DNA from: Desulfobacteraceae bacterium Eth-SRB1
GTDB lineage: Bacteria; Desulfobacterota; Desulfobacteria; Desulfobacterales; ETH-SRB1
Direction: 5' to 3'
NCBI GenBank assembly: GCA_004193555.1
Contig: RPGP01000001.1
Span: forward strand, 648,156 to 712,155
Length of the DNA: 64,000 nucleotides
Below, in pieces: positions 1 to 12,700 of the stretch (positions within the stretch are counted from its first letter, which is position 1; each line of letters begins with the position of its first letter). The position numbers were made by a program, and so were the translations under genes. Below the pieces are notes generated by a model. It saw nothing but the letters and a program-made list of their open reading frames with translations, had not been told where the DNA came from and made no database searches.

Positions 1-853
1 CCTGGTGTAAACTGAGTTTTCTCAGATAATTTTGATGTGTTCTGTCGACTATGAAATGATTGTCGATTTCAGGACAGGCCACTGTTTCGTTCTGTTCATA
101 AGCTTCTTCAAACAATCCTTCCAGCGTGTGCACCTCTTCGCTATGCTCCTTGAAATCCTCCAGATTGCTGATTGCCACCATTCGAATATAGGAACCTTTT
201 TTCCACCCCATACTCACTTGAGAACAATTAAATCGAGAGGCAATTTCATTGACCAGCGTCATGCAGGACAACAGAAATTTCTCTTTATCCATTATCCTGC
301 CGGCAACTTCCAGAGCATTGACCAGCAGTGGATTTGCTGCGTCGCTCCCTTCAACATTTGATTGTTGTTTACGGATATAATAGTGTAAAGGAATATCGCT
401 GATAAGCTGTGCTCGAACAACCACATCGTTAAACTGCCGGGCGTTCTCCCTGTCGGCAACTAAAAGAAGGGCCGCCTCATCATCATGAGTATTACCGGCA
501 TCTATTTTAATAACCAGGGCAACAGGAAGAGAGATACGGGGAAGAGCCATATCTAACCGCTCATAGGCAAAACCGTTTTGACAGGCCCTCTCCACCAGAT
601 TGAGCGCCGCCGCGAAAAAACTTTCTTTATCCGATGTCATGGCTTCGTTGCTGTAAAATTCCTGGCGCACACGCCAGTCGTTACTCCTTTTTGTCATAAA
701 AAACACAGCCGGAGATTTACACAAAACAGAGACGTCGGAGAGCAGAATCTCCCAGAATTCAGTTTCATCCCCTTCATGAAAGCGCAATGACTTGAGATTT
801 TCTAATATTGCCCTTCCGTTTTCCTGAGGACCTTTTTGATTTGTTTCAACCAT
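1..853 (-). CDS. Partial GAF-like regulatory or secretion-accessory protein (N-terminal 284 residues)
   Basis: The reading frame is open from an ATG at 853 to the window edge with no stop. It is the last visible gene of the giant-adhesin operon, 170 bp after the HlyD-like gene. The residues visible (start MVETNQKGPQENGR) form a soluble alpha/beta pattern with no signal peptide. A segment around residues 190-284 (ALEVAGRIMDKEKFLLSCM, then NEIASRFNCSQVSMGW) resembles the start of a GAF domain. From family knowledge, LEPR-XLL secretion operons in these bacteria often carry a GAF-containing protein with a downstream HlyD-type adaptor portion, so this may be the N-terminus of such a protein. The C-terminal part is outside the window, so the role in secretion is inference. 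The start is supported only by a weak GAAAG 5 nt upstream. Confidence 0.6.
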   Translation of the reverse strand, partial: MVETNQKGPQENGRAILENLKSLRFHEGDETEFWEILLSDVSVLCKSPAVFFMTKRSNDWRVRQEFYSNEAMTSDKESFFAAALNLVERACQNGFAYERLDMALPRISLPVALVIKIDAGNTHDDEAALLLVADRENARQFNDVVVRAQLISDIPLHYYIRKQQSNVEGSDAANPLLVNALEVAGRIMDKEKFLLSCMTLVNEIASRFNCSQVSMGWKKGSYIRMVAISNLEDFKEHSEEVHTLEGLFEEAYEQNETVACPEIDNHFIVDRTHQNYLRKLSLHQ

Positions 854-1023
854 GTATTCTTTCGCTGTAATAAGTAGTCAGGCTGAAGCTGTTTAGGCTG
901 AAGGAGTCAGAAAAACATGATTGCTCGTACGTTGGCGGAAATACCTGATTCTTGCACCAAACATGGCTTTAAAATGCGCTTTTCCCTATCAGTCTTCAGC
1001 CTTCAGCCTATCCACCTGAATAG

Positions 1024-1827
1024 TTACTTAAAACTTATAGTTGCCAGCCCCCCGGGGATAACCTTGCCGCTCTTGTTTTCAAATTCAACCTTGACCTTGA
1101 CCAGTCCGCTCGCTTTATCCGCAACAGAAGAAACAAACACAACCGTCCCTTTCTTGATGCTTATACCCTCGCCTTCACTCACACCGATCGACACAATGTC
1201 TCCTTTTCTCAGAGTGCGCGCATATTGTTCGTCAATATTAAAATCAACATAACAATCCGACGTATCGACCACAGTTACAATCATTTCACCCGCTTTAGCC
1301 CACTCACCCTCTTCACGTTTTATGACCGTCACCATACCGTTAATAGGGGAAGTCAATACATATCGGGCCAGAACCTCCCTGGAAATTTCATATTCAATAT
1401 GTTCCTGTTTTTTTTTAGCTTCAGCGACATTTATTTTGCCGCTCAAACTGTGATACTGCATCTCAAGATTTTTTACTTCATCATGACTGACAGAAGCTGT
1501 TTCTTCATAAAGCCGCCTGGCGGAATCGAGCAGTGATTTAATAATAACGAGATTTTCTTTGTTCGATTCAATTTCGGCATTGTCATAATAAATCTTTTTT
1601 CTCCGTTCAACTTCCAGTCGTTGCAGCGTATTGTCAAGCTTGAGAAGCTTGTCTTTGCTACGCACGCAATCTCCCTCTTTTACAAATATTGTTGATATGA
1701 TGCCATCAATGGACATCACAAGTTCAATCTCGTAAACGGGGATAACAATCCCCTCATATCTGACAGAAGCAACTGCCTGATTTGCTCCCAGAAAAATAAA
1801 CAGGAATAGAATGATCAGTTTCTTCAT
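1024..1827 (-). CDS. HlyD/RND-type periplasmic adaptor (membrane fusion protein)
   Basis: A 267-residue periplasmic adaptor that would bridge an inner-membrane exporter and the TolC-like protein encoded just upstream. A signal peptide (MKKLIILFLFIFLGANQAVA) is followed by the first lipoyl half-motif (SIDGIISTIFVKEGDCVRSKDKLLKLD). A helical hairpin runs over roughly residues 75-155, and then comes the second lipoyl half with a beta-barrel segment (LTSPINGMVTVIKREEGEW). I chose the ATG at 1827 rather than 1845 because AAGGA sits 7 nt upstream and the protein then begins exactly at the signal peptide. It is short for the family. No inner-membrane ABC transporter gene is visible in the window, so the energising component must lie beyond the left edge or elsewhere. 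Membership of the type I secretion system for the giant protein is inferred from gene order. Confidence 0.85.
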   Translation of the reverse strand: MKKLIILFLFIFLGANQAVASVRYEGIVIPVYEIELVMSIDGIISTIFVKEGDCVRSKDKLLKLDNTLQRLEVERRKKIYYDNAEIESNKENLVIIKSLLDSARRLYEETASVSHDEVKNLEMQYHSLSGKINVAEAKKKQEHIEYEISREVLARYVLTSPINGMVTVIKREEGEWAKAGEMIVTVVDTSDCYVDFNIDEQYARTLRKGDIVSIGVSEGEGISIKKGTVVFVSSVADKASGLVKVKVEFENKSGKVIPGGLATISFK

Positions 1828-1892
1828 ATGGTTTCCTTGTTGCATGATGAGCTATTCCGGCCACGGCTTCAGTCTATCCACCTGAGTAGTTA

Positions 1893-2054
1893 GTGCCTGA
1901 ACGAAAAGTCACTTATTCAATTTTGTTGGGTTTTGCTTCATTATTTTATGAATTGTAAATTCTTGATCTTGTAGGTTGGGTTGAGCGCAGCGAAACCCAA
2001 CATTTTAAAATCGCTCAACCCAACCTACGAAATGAGGGGTTTTCGTTCAGGCAC
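1893..2054. mobile_element. 162-bp MITE-like element with 6-bp target duplication
   Basis: Perfect 15-bp terminal inverted repeats, GTGCCTGAACGAAAA at 1893-1907 and its complement at 2040-2054, bound the element. It is flanked on both sides by TAGTTA (1887-1892 and 2055-2060), which looks like a target-site duplication. It contains no coding capacity. The left flank (tatccacctgagtagtta, 1875-1892) resembles an uninterrupted sequence at 1008-1025 at the end of the adaptor gene. It lies between the TolC-like and HlyD-like genes of one operon, so it would be transcribed with them. Confidence 0.7.
1971..2028. repeat. Long perfect palindrome inside the MITE-like element
   Basis: GTAGGTTGGGTTGAGCG (1971-1987) recurs as its exact complement at 2012-2028, with a 24-nt loop. 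The loop contains another copy of the aacccaac word. Sequences of the form gtaggttgggtt...aacccaac are, from general knowledge, a common dispersed repeat in many bacterial genomes. As RNA this would form a 17-bp stem between two operon genes and could change transcript stability. Confidence 0.75.
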
Positions 2055-2076
2055 TAGTTACGTCAAATCAATCTCT

Positions 2077-3759
2077 TTATTGCTTTTTACTTTCAAGACC
2101 GTTCTTCCCTGGAACCGTTGCTTCGATGTGGAACTGGTAATCAATCTGCGTGGGATCTATGAGGTATTTTTCCAAAATACTTCCAATAGCGACTTGCAAC
2201 ATTGCCTGGGTGAGTTTGAAGTTCACAACACAGCTTAACACTTTTCTTTGATACGTAACGTAATCTTCCTCCTGGTTAAGAAGATCTTTCAGGCTTATGC
2301 GACCGGACTGAAATTTTGTATGCTCTATCTCAAGCAATTGTTGCCGAATCTTCAACCCTCTTTCATATTCCTTCAGTTGCTCCTGAAGGCTTATTACCGC
2401 ATCTATCTTACTATATACTGAATTGCCCAGACTTTTTTTCAATGCATCAAGCTCAACTTCAGCCTGCCTGACACGCATTCTGGCAATTGATAAACTGCTT
2501 TTTGCCTGAGCATTATCGAATACAGGAATGCTGAATTTGATTCCCGCCGACCAACTGAAAAATTCGTCATCCGCCACATCCCGCAGTGATTCTTCATATT
2601 CCTGATCAAGACTGTTCAGGCCGACCGAACCAACAATATCCAACTGCGGAAGAACCTGATTTCGGGCGTATTTTACTTGAATCTTCTCTTTTTCCACCTT
2701 TTTTTCTGCAATCTCATACTCAGGCCACTTTTCAAGAGCCATCCTGACATATTCATCGCAATCCACTATATGTTCATAATTTCCGAAAGGATCGTCTATT
2801 GCGATCAACCGGATATTTTTATATTCAGACGCCGAAACATTGAGCAGGGTAAACAACTGATTTTGCACTTCAATGGCTTTACTTTTTGCATTATACGACT
2901 CACTTCTGAGAATGCTGACAGCGCTTTGAGCCTCCATAAGTTCCGTATAAGCTATCTTGCCGCCCATGGCCCGGGCTTCAATGTCTTTAATAGAATTTTC
3001 CGCAATTGCGAGAGATTTCTCCCAGCTTCCGCTTATTTTTTGAGCCCCATACAATTTCCAGTAAAGTTGCGCCGTGACCGCGACCAGTTCCATTGCTTTT
3101 TGGTCAAACTTTTTCTTATCTATTTTACTTTCAATTTTTGCCAGATCAATCTTGGCGCATGTGATATCCTTCCCAAATCCCTTTAAAAGAGGTTGTTCCA
3201 GGGATAATTTTATTGAATTGTCGTATTCATATTCATAGTTTCGAAGTCTTTCGATTGTGGAACTGCTTCTCTGCCTGTCTATAAATTTCAAATCCCAGGT
3301 GGCGCCGCTCGATACACGACCTCCCAGACCAAGGTCAAACATGTTCACATCTTCATAATACTCTTTTTCCCACCCACGAGTTGAAAGATCTTCAGCGGTG
3401 TTCGGCAGATGGGTTCTTGTCTTGTTAAAAGATGATTGAAACACCGGTTCAAAAATACCTTCCTCGGCTTTAACACGTTCTTTGGACATCTGCGTTTCTA
3501 TATAATCGTTAATGGCGCTTGCATTTCTTTTGACGACTTCCTGCACCAGATTTTGCAGGTTGAGATGAACAACTTGTTCTTTATGGTTAAGCAGGTCTAT
3601 TTTTTCGGTTTCTGCTTGAAACGCAACAGCGTTCTTATAACCATAAAGGCATACCGTCAAAATTATCGCGCACACCAAAATAAGTTTTATTCTCATGTTG
3701 TTGTTCAATATCATTTTGCACAAACCCGACACTATTCCGCCCATTTTAGAAAACAACAT
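2077..3759 (-). CDS. TolC-family outer-membrane efflux/secretion protein
   Basis: A TolC-like outer-membrane channel of about 560 residues. An N-terminal hydrophobic segment (MRIKLILVCAIILTVCLYG) serves as signal or anchor. Two OEP repeats of long amphipathic helices follow, with typical signatures such as SLEQPLLKGFG, WSAGIKFSIPVFDNAQAKSS, ARMRVRQAEVELDALKKSL and FQSGRISLKDLLNQEEDYV. The start is uncertain. ATGs occur at 3783, 3759, 3744, 3717 and 3696, and I chose 3759 because GGA lies 6 nt upstream. That start overlaps the end of the giant gene by 14 bp, so translational coupling is likely. Position directly after the giant LEPR-XLL gene and before an HlyD-like gene suggests it is the outer-membrane component of that protein's secretion system. 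Confidence 0.88.
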   Translation of the reverse strand: MLFSKMGGIVSGLCKMILNNNMRIKLILVCAIILTVCLYGYKNAVAFQAETEKIDLLNHKEQVVHLNLQNLVQEVVKRNASAINDYIETQMSKERVKAEEGIFEPVFQSSFNKTRTHLPNTAEDLSTRGWEKEYYEDVNMFDLGLGGRVSSGATWDLKFIDRQRSSSTIERLRNYEYEYDNSIKLSLEQPLLKGFGKDITCAKIDLAKIESKIDKKKFDQKAMELVAVTAQLYWKLYGAQKISGSWEKSLAIAENSIKDIEARAMGGKIAYTELMEAQSAVSILRSESYNAKSKAIEVQNQLFTLLNVSASEYKNIRLIAIDDPFGNYEHIVDCDEYVRMALEKWPEYEIAEKKVEKEKIQVKYARNQVLPQLDIVGSVGLNSLDQEYEESLRDVADDEFFSWSAGIKFSIPVFDNAQAKSSLSIARMRVRQAEVELDALKKSLGNSVYSKIDAVISLQEQLKEYERGLKIRQQLLEIEHTKFQSGRISLKDLLNQEEDYVTYQRKVLSCVVNFKLTQAMLQVAIGSILEKYLIDPTQIDYQFHIEATVPGKNGLESKKQ

Positions 3760-6700
3760 CTTCAATCCAGTACTCAAAGTCATCAGTAACAGTGTTCTGC
3801 TCCCACGCGGCCGTCCCGAATGTCGGCATCATGCTCGGATCGTTAATAGCCAGGACATCGAGTATAAGCGGATCGACACTTGACTCGCCGGATTCATCCA
3901 TGTCTATTGAAAACGATCGAACGCTTCCTGCTGAATAATCATCTCTTTCATAGATCTTCCCCAGATCGGCGCTTTGAACAGTTCCCTGTGCCTGAGTAGT
4001 CGTCAACCTTCGAAGCAACTCCGAGTTTGCGGCCAGGTGATTAAGAAGCTGATAATTAATCTCTTTCGTATATTCCCAGTCAGCAATGCCAGATATGGAA
4101 GAGGGCTTTTCTATATCGTTCAGTTCATTATACGTTAATGTCGGCACAAAGAATCCTTCATTGACGAATTGCACCGACCATCCTTCGGCATCACGCAGGA
4201 TTCCGGTCGCTTTCCTGCCGATCTGCACATCCATTTTTGCCGGTGACTGATCATACTCTGCCACAAATATTTTATCAGCCTTGGTTTCAATGGCCTCTTG
4301 TTTCATTTGCGCCATAACCTGACTATCTGCCGTGACAACACGGCTCATAACGCCGTGACCGATAATATTAAGTGCATCGGCAGTTACATTGACGCTGTTA
4401 TCATTTGCAGAATCGGTAATTTCCCCTGCTGAACCTGCTTTAAGAGTAACACCGCCGCCATCTGCATTAATAGTGGCCACCTCGATATTATTTCCCGCAT
4501 CATACAGCACAGAACCACTCGCACTGCTGGTCACAGCATCCACCGCCATCTCGATATCGTCGCCCGCTTCAATCGTTATTGTCAGCGCATCGATTGTGCC
4601 GGTCTGATGAATATCGCCTGCTGTAGCAGTCAGTTCTATTGTGCCGCTTCCCGCATCAAGTGACACGGCGGAAATATCATTACCCGCTGTATATTCGATA
4701 TTTCCATTGTTTGTTAAAGAAGTTGTATTATTTGCCATGACGATATCGGAACTTGCAGTGAGATCGATGCCGCCTGCCCCTGCGGTAATAGTTATATCGG
4801 CGTTTTGATTGATGTTGTCGCTTGCGCTAACGGCAATAGTGCCCGTAGATGTAACAATGGCGTTCAGAGTTATGTCTGAATCAGTCGCCGTCCCTTCCGA
4901 AGTTTCCGAAGTGACAAGCGATATATCACCCGCAGCGTTTATGCCGGTGGCAACCGTAATCAATCCCGTTGTCGCGGTAATGGAAACATTGCCACCGGTT
5001 TCGATATCGCCGATCGTGGCATCGGTCTGTGCCAGCAATTGAATACCGCCTGTGCCTGCACTCAAAAGACTGGTGGTATTCTGCCTGATCTGGCCGGTAC
5101 CGGCTTCGATGTCGATCGCCCCGGTACCGCCCGTGCGGATATCGGCATCAGCCTTAAAGTCCACCAGGCTGCCGGCAAGCACGGTTACATTACCTGAGCC
5201 GGAAAGAATATCCGCATTTGCAATAACCGTCTCGCTGGCGCTTATCAGCACATTACCGCTGCCATCGGCTGAAAGGGCGCCGTCATTGGCCGTCGCAGTG
5301 CCCTCAGTAAGCGAGATGTACCCATCGAACGCTCTAAGAACGATCGATCCATTGCCACTTGTCGTGCGCAGATCCGACTGAGTTGTGTCTGTTGCAGTTG
5401 CTGTGTTGCCTGTTACGTTCACTTTTTCAACGCTTACGACAACGTCGCCGACAAAGATATCATCGGTTTCGATTAGGTTAATGCCTCCGGATGTGGCGCG
5501 CGCACTGACTGCTTCAACCGTCGTATCCAGTCCGTTTGCGCCAACTCCGAGTGTGCCGATCCCTGTACCTGCAGAAAGCCGCAAAGCATAGGCGGTCACG
5601 TCAACATGGGTATCGCCGTTGTCCAGGATGGAACCGTCTGTTGCGGTGATGGAAACATCGTATTCAGTCTCAATGCCTGCCAGATTGACATCCTGAGCCG
5701 CCAGCAGACGAACGTTACCGTAAGTAGTGGTAAAGCGGCTGCCATCGGCCTGGGTAATCGAACCGGCGCCTGTCTCAATATCGATATCGCCAAAGGATGT
5801 AGTGGTGACATCGGCCGCCGCCGCGAAGATGAGCGATCGTCCGGCCAGCATCGTGATTGCACCTGTCCCGGATATGACATCAACGTTTGCCGTCACATCG
5901 GAACCAGCACCCTGCGCCTGTATCAGCACATTGCCCGTGCCGTTGGCCGAAACCGCGTATCCGTTTGTATCGCCGTCATTGAGGACAATCGAACCATCGG
6001 TTGTGATCAGAACGATATTGCCGTTATTACCGGTAATCAGATCAGCCTGAGCCGTATCATCAATATCAGTCATTGTCGCATCGGCATTGAACTCGGTGAC
6101 GCTGACCGCGACACTCCCCACAGTAACTGCATCGGTTTCATTGATGTATATACCCGCAGTTGTTGTTCCCGTGGATAGCGCCGTCAAAGTGTCAACAGCC
6201 GTAGTCAAGTGACGGTCGGTCGCGCCGATAGCGTCATCCGCGGCAATTCGCAAATTGGCGGCCGCCACGTTTGTCGTGCTTCCCGTTGCATTGACAATCG
6301 TCCCGGTATCCGCAACCAAGCTTACGTTTGTAGCAGTAAGGTTCCCCACCGTGATATCGGTGGCTGCGTTGAGTCGCAGGCTGCTACCCGTTGCTGTAGC
6401 GCTTGACGTCCCTGCCATCATGATCGCGCCTGCTTCTGCATCTAAGGAGATTGTGCCGGTAATCGCCGTGCCGATCTCCACTGCAGCAGAAACATTAATA
6501 GCATCAGCCGCTTTCAGGGTTATATGACCCGTGTCGCTTGATATATCGGCGTTCACGGTAATGTCGCTACCCGACGTATTGGCATTGATCAGAATGTTGC
6601 CGCTGCCGTTGGCGCTTACTGTTTTGCCGTCTGTGTTGCCGTTCGTACCATCGTTAAGGATAATACCACCGTTAGTGGCGACGAGCACGATGCTGCCGTT

Positions 6701-9700
6701 GCTCTCCGTGGTCAGGTCAGATTGCGCCGTATAGGTCGTTTCGGCGTCTGCCGCCGCAATATCGACGCGGTTGACCTGGACGGTCAGCGTATCAACGATC
6801 ACTGCATTGCTTTCGGTAATGTACAGACCACTTGCGCCCGAATTAGCATTAACAGTATCGACGGTGGTTTCAATGTGGTTACCCGCTGTGCCGATACCCG
6901 TCCCTGCCGTCAGTTTTACACCGGCCGCCGTGATGTCCACTTCAGTATCACCATTGGCATCCAGATCGATGATGTTACCCGCCGTGGCAGTTACGCTTAC
7001 GTTAGCCGTGCCGGCTGTCAGCGACTCGATAGTTATATCCGTACCGGCCATAAGCAGGATCTTCCCGTCCGTGCTTGCCGTGGATGTGCCGTCGGCCATT
7101 GTAATATGACGGCCCGCTGTCAGGTCGATCGTCTTTGCGCTGGTGTCGACTGTAATGTCTGCGTTCTGCAGGATGTCCTGGCCAGCGTCCATGCTGATGT
7201 TGCCGCCTGTGCTCGTCAGATCGGCGTTCAGTGTAATGTCGGAGGTTGCTCCAACTGCCTTGATTAAAAGGTTACTTATGGCAGTAATGATGCCCGTGGA
7301 AAGCGTTGTTATACTCCCTGCCGCCGTGGTCAGAACCAATGCGCCTCCACTCGTCAGATCGCTCTGAGCAAAATCGGTCTGTGTAGAACCGGTGACAGTT
7401 CCATCGGTCTTAACGCGGTTCACCGTCACTGCCGCTGTCTGGCCAATGGTAATATCGGTTGATTGGGTTGCAAAGAATCCACCTGCACCCGCACCTGCGC
7501 TTGCCTTTGCTACTTCGGTTTCCAGATGATTACCACTTTCGCCGATTGCTGTTGCAGCATGGAGACGCAGCTCGCTGGCGTATACATCTACAGCGGTCCC
7601 GGTGGTGTCCAGTATGGAGGCGCCTGAAACAAAACTCACCGCACCCCAGGTCGCTTGCGCCGTTAGCGTGTCTCCAGCACGATCGGCGGCGGTGCGCGCA
7701 TCGATCGTGCCAATAGTGATGTTACCCGCCGCACCATAGCGAATATTGCCGGCAATTGTCTGAGTTGTCGCACTGTCGGCCATTGTAATATAACGTCCAG
7801 CTATCAAATCGATTGTCTTGCCGCTTGTGGTGGCTGCGATGTCTGCGTTCTGCAGAATATCCTGACCCGCATCCACACTGATGTTGCCGCCTGTGCTCGT
7901 AAGATCAGCGTTCAGTGTAATGTCGGAGGTTGCTCCAACTGCCTTCAAAAGGAGATTCCCGGTCGCTTTAATGCCGGTATCGTCTCCGTCGCCTTCGTTT
8001 ACGGTAATAGGACCGGCTGTGGTTACCAGTACCAGGTGACCTGCTGAATCAAGGTCGGAGAAACCGATGTCTGTTATTGTGCTGGTCGTTGCATCTACAG
8101 CCATTCGCGTTATTGCAATGTCGCTCACTGTATCGATCACGATACCGTTCGCTTCTGTTACAAAGAGTCCACCTGCGCCTGTACCGTCTACATCCGCCGC
8201 CAGTTTCGCAACGGCAAGTTCCAGATGATTCGCACGGGTACCCGCACCGTTACCGTCTGCCACACCAGTTGTCTTCAGAAGTAATTCATCGGCTGTAATA
8301 TCGGTGTCGTTCGTGCCTGAATCTGTGATGCTTGCAGCCGACAGACTCACATCCGAGGTCGTGCTGATTGCACCAATTGATATGGTCGTTGTCGCCGCGT
8401 ACCGGATATTGGCTGCAGCGCTCGTTGTCGTGCCGTCGTCCATAACGATGCTTGTCCCGGCAAGTACTTCGATTGTGCCGCTGCCCGTTGTGGTAATGTT
8501 CGCCTTCTGCGCAATGCTCGTGTTCGCAGAAAGGCTTATATGTCCGCTGCCGCCGTCGATCGCGTTGTTCTGGGTAATCACACCTGCATTTGCTTTCAGC
8601 AGTATGTTACCCGCGCCCACCGCTGTCACTTCGTCGCTGACTACCAAGTCACCTGTATTGCTCACCAGCACAATGTTGCCGTCGGCGCTCGCCGTCAGGT
8701 CTTCCTGTGCTTCATAGGTCGTCGGCGTTGCCGTTGCTGTCTCGTCAACACGGTTTACGTTCACTGTCTGTGAGTCAACTGTAACCCCATCGCTCTCTGT
8801 GATAAACAGCCCGTCCCCGCCGGCGTTTGCTGTCAGGGTTGTTACTGTTGTCTCGAGGTGATTCGCGCCTGCACCGATTCCACTGCCTGCCTTCAGGACC
8901 AAACCTGCCGCTGTGATGTCCACTTCCGAATCGCCGTTTACATCCTGATCAAGGATGTCGCCTGCCGTAGCTGTTATACTTACGTTACCGGTGCCGGCAG
9001 TAAGTGTCTCAATGGTGATGTCTGTACCTGCAAGAAGCAGGATATTGCCATCTGTACTCGTTGTGGATATAGCATTAGCCATCGTAATGTGGCGACCCGC
9101 TACCAGGTCGATTGTCTTGCCGCTTGTGCTGGCTGCGATGTCTGCGTTCTGCAGAATATCCTGACCCGCATCCACACTGATGTTGCCGCCTGTGCTCGTA
9201 AGATCAGCGTTCAGTGTAATGTCGGAGGTTGCTCCAACTGCCTTCAAAAGGAGATTCCCGGTCGCTTTAATGCCGGTATCGTCTCCGTCGCCTTCGTTTA
9301 CGGTAATAGGACCGGCTGTGGTTACCAGTACCAGGTGACCTGCTGAATCAAGGTCGGAGAAACCGATGTCTGTTATTGTGCTGGTCGTTGCATCTACAGC
9401 CATTCGCGTTATTGCAATGTCGCTCACTGTATCGATCACGATACCGTTCGCTTCTGTTACAAAGAGTCCACCTGCGCCTGTACCGTCTACATCCGCCGCC
9501 AGTTTCGCAACGGCAAGTTCCAGATGATTCGCACGGGTACCCGCACCGTTACCGTCTGCCACACCAGTTGTCTTCAGAAGTAATTCATCGGCTGTAATAT
9601 CGGTGTCGTTCGTGCCTGAATCTGTGATGCTTGCAGCCGACAGACTCACATCCGAGGTCGTGCTGATTGCACCAATTGATATGGTCGTTGTCGCCGCGTA

Positions 9701-12700
9701 CCGGATATTGGCTGCAGCGCTCGTTGTCGTGCCGTCGTCCATAACGATGCTTGTCCCGGCAAGTACTTCGATTGTGCCGCTGCCCGTTGTGGTAATGTTC
9801 GCCTTCTGCGCAATGCTCGTGTTCGCAGAAAGGCTTATATGTCCGCTGCCGCCGTCGATCGCGTTGTTCTGGGTAATCACACCTGCATTTGCTTTCAGCA
9901 GTATGTTACCCGCGCCCACCGCTGTCACTTCGTCGCTGACTACCAAGTCACCTGTATTGCTCACCAGCACAATGTTGCCGTCGGCGCTCGCCGTCAGGTC
10001 TTCCTGTGCTTCATAGGTCGTCGGCGTTGCCGTTGCTGTCTCGTCAACACGGTTTACGTTCACTGTCTGTGAGTCAACTGTAACCCCATCGCTCTCTGTG
10101 ATAAACAGCCCGTCCCCGCCGGCGTTTGCTGTCAGGGTTGTTACTGTTGTCTCGAGGTGATTCGCGCCTGCACCGATTCCACTGCCTGCCTTCAGGACCA
10201 AACCTGCCGCTGTGATGTCCACTTCCGAATCGCCGTTTACATCCTGATCAAGGATGTCGCCTGCCGTGGCGGTTACGCTAACGTCACCAGTGCCGGCAGT
10301 AAGTGTCTCAATGGTGATATCGCCCGCTGTCGCAAGAAGCAGGATATTGCCATCCGTGCCTGCCGTGGATGTGCCGTCGGCCATCGTGATATCGTGGCCC
10401 GCTATCAGGTCGATTGTCTTTGCGCCTGAGTTAGCTGTGATGTCGGCGTTCTGCAGGATATCTTGTCCGGCATTAAGGCTGATATTACCACCCGCTGCTG
10501 TATTGGTGAGGGCAGCGCCCAGCGTAATGTCGGATGTCTCTCCGCCTGCCTTGACCAGGAGGTTGCCCGTTGCGGTAACGGCGCCTGTGGAAAGCGTTGT
10601 TATGCTCCCCGCCGTTGTTGTCAGAACCAATGCGCCCGCGCTGATTAAATCCGATTGAACCGCATCGGTTGTGTCCATCAGTGTCGTACCGTCCACACCT
10701 ACACGCTTCACCATCACCGCCGCTGTCTGGCCGATGGTGATGTCGGTTGATTCGGTTGTAAATATTCCACCCGTGCCCGCAACCGCGCTTGCCTTTGCTG
10801 CTTCGGTTTCCAGATGATTATCGCTTTGACCCGCTCCGGTCGTTGCATTGATTCGCAGCTCGTTGGCGTACACATCTACCGCAGTTTCAGTATTGTCAAG
10901 AATCGAACCGCCGGAGATAACGCTCACCGCACCCCATGTCGCCTGGTTGGTCAACACACCGGCATCGCGATCCGCTGTTGTGCGTGCATCAAGCTGACCC
11001 ACTGTTACATCACCGCTTGCCTTGTAGCGGATATTCTTGCCGTTGGTCTGGCTAACGGCGCTATCTGCCATGTCTATCGTACTACCCGTCGATTCGACGT
11101 CGATCGTGCCGCCGGTGGTGCTCAGATCACCGGCCGCCGCCTGCGTGATCGCTCCCGTCGCCAGCACTGTGATGTGGCCACTGCCGGCATCAATCGCAGC
11201 ATCGATATTCAGAACACCGGTAACATTCAGAAGCACATTGCCAACACCAGCAGCCGCAACACCAGTGGTATCGGACCCGCCATTAATAATCGTCAGAGCA
11301 CCAGAGGTCAACACAATGTGACCATCGGCGCTGGTTGTCAGATCTTCCTGTGCCGTATAGGTCGTTGCCGTTGCCGTGGCCGTCTCGTCAACACGGTTTA
11401 CGTTCACTGTCAGTGTATCAACTGTAACCCCGTCGGTCTCTGTGATGAAGAGTCCGTCACCGCCGGCATTCGCCGTCAGAGTTGTTACCGTTGTCTCAAT
11501 ATGGTTCGCACCCGTGCCGATGCCGCTGCCTGCCTTTAGAATCAATCCTGTCGCGGTGATGTCCACTCCCGTGTCTGCATCTGCATCCTGGTCGATAATA
11601 TCGCCCGCCGTGGCGGTTACGCTTACGTTACCAGTGCCGGCAGTAAGTGTCTCGATGGTGATGTCGCCCGCTGTCGCAAGAAGCAGGATATTGCCATCCG
11701 TGCCTGCCGTGGATGTGCTGTCGGCCATCGTAATATCGTGGCCCGCTATCAGGTCGATTGTCTTTGCGTCTGAGTTAGCTGTGATGTCGGCGGTCTGCAG
11801 GATGTCCCGGCCCGCGTTGACGCTGATGTTGCCGCCTGTGCTCGTAAGATCGGCGTTCAGTGTAATGTCGGAGGTTCCGCCAACTGCTTTGATTAGAAGG
11901 TTACTTGTAGCAGTAATGATGCCCGTTGATAGCGTTTCAATATTGCCATCAGTGGTTTGCAGCACAAGAGCGCCGCCACTTGTCAGGTCAGATTGAATCG
12001 CATCAGTTGTATCCGTCAGTGTCGTACCGTCCACGCCCACCCGCTTGACCGTTACTGCCGCTGTCTGACCGATGATAATGTCGGTTGATTCGGTTGTAAA
12101 TATTCCACCCGTGCCAGCGTTGGCGCTTGCTTTCGCAACTTCGGTTTCCAGATGATTGCCGCTCGCACCAAGGGCGGTGGTTGCATTGAGCCGCAGTTCA
12201 TTCGCATAAATATCGATCAGGCTTCCTGCTTCCGTGCTGTTATCAAAGATCGATCCGCCGGAAACAATGCTCACCGCTCCCCAGTTACCTTGATCGGTCA
12301 CCCCACCACCAGTACGGCCAGTTGCCGTGCGGCCATCCAATGCACCCACTGTGATGCTTCCGCTCGCCTTATAGCGGATGTTGTCGCCGTTGGTCTGGCT
12401 CACTGCGCCATCCACCATTGCTATGGTATTACCCGTCGATTCGACATCGATCGTGCCGCCGGTCGTGCTCAGATCACCAGCCGCTGCCTGCGTGATCGCT
12501 CCTGTCGCCAGCACGGTGATGTGGCCGCTGCCGGCATCAATCGCGGCATTCAATCCCAGTGTTCCCGTGGCGTCGATACGCACATTGCCGCTTCCGGTAG
12601 TGGTTACTGCCTGATCAATAGTCAGGCCGCCGCCCGCCGTTAGTGTAAAGGCTCCATTGCCCCCGGCGGTAACACCGTTCAGCGCTGCAGCGTCACTGCT

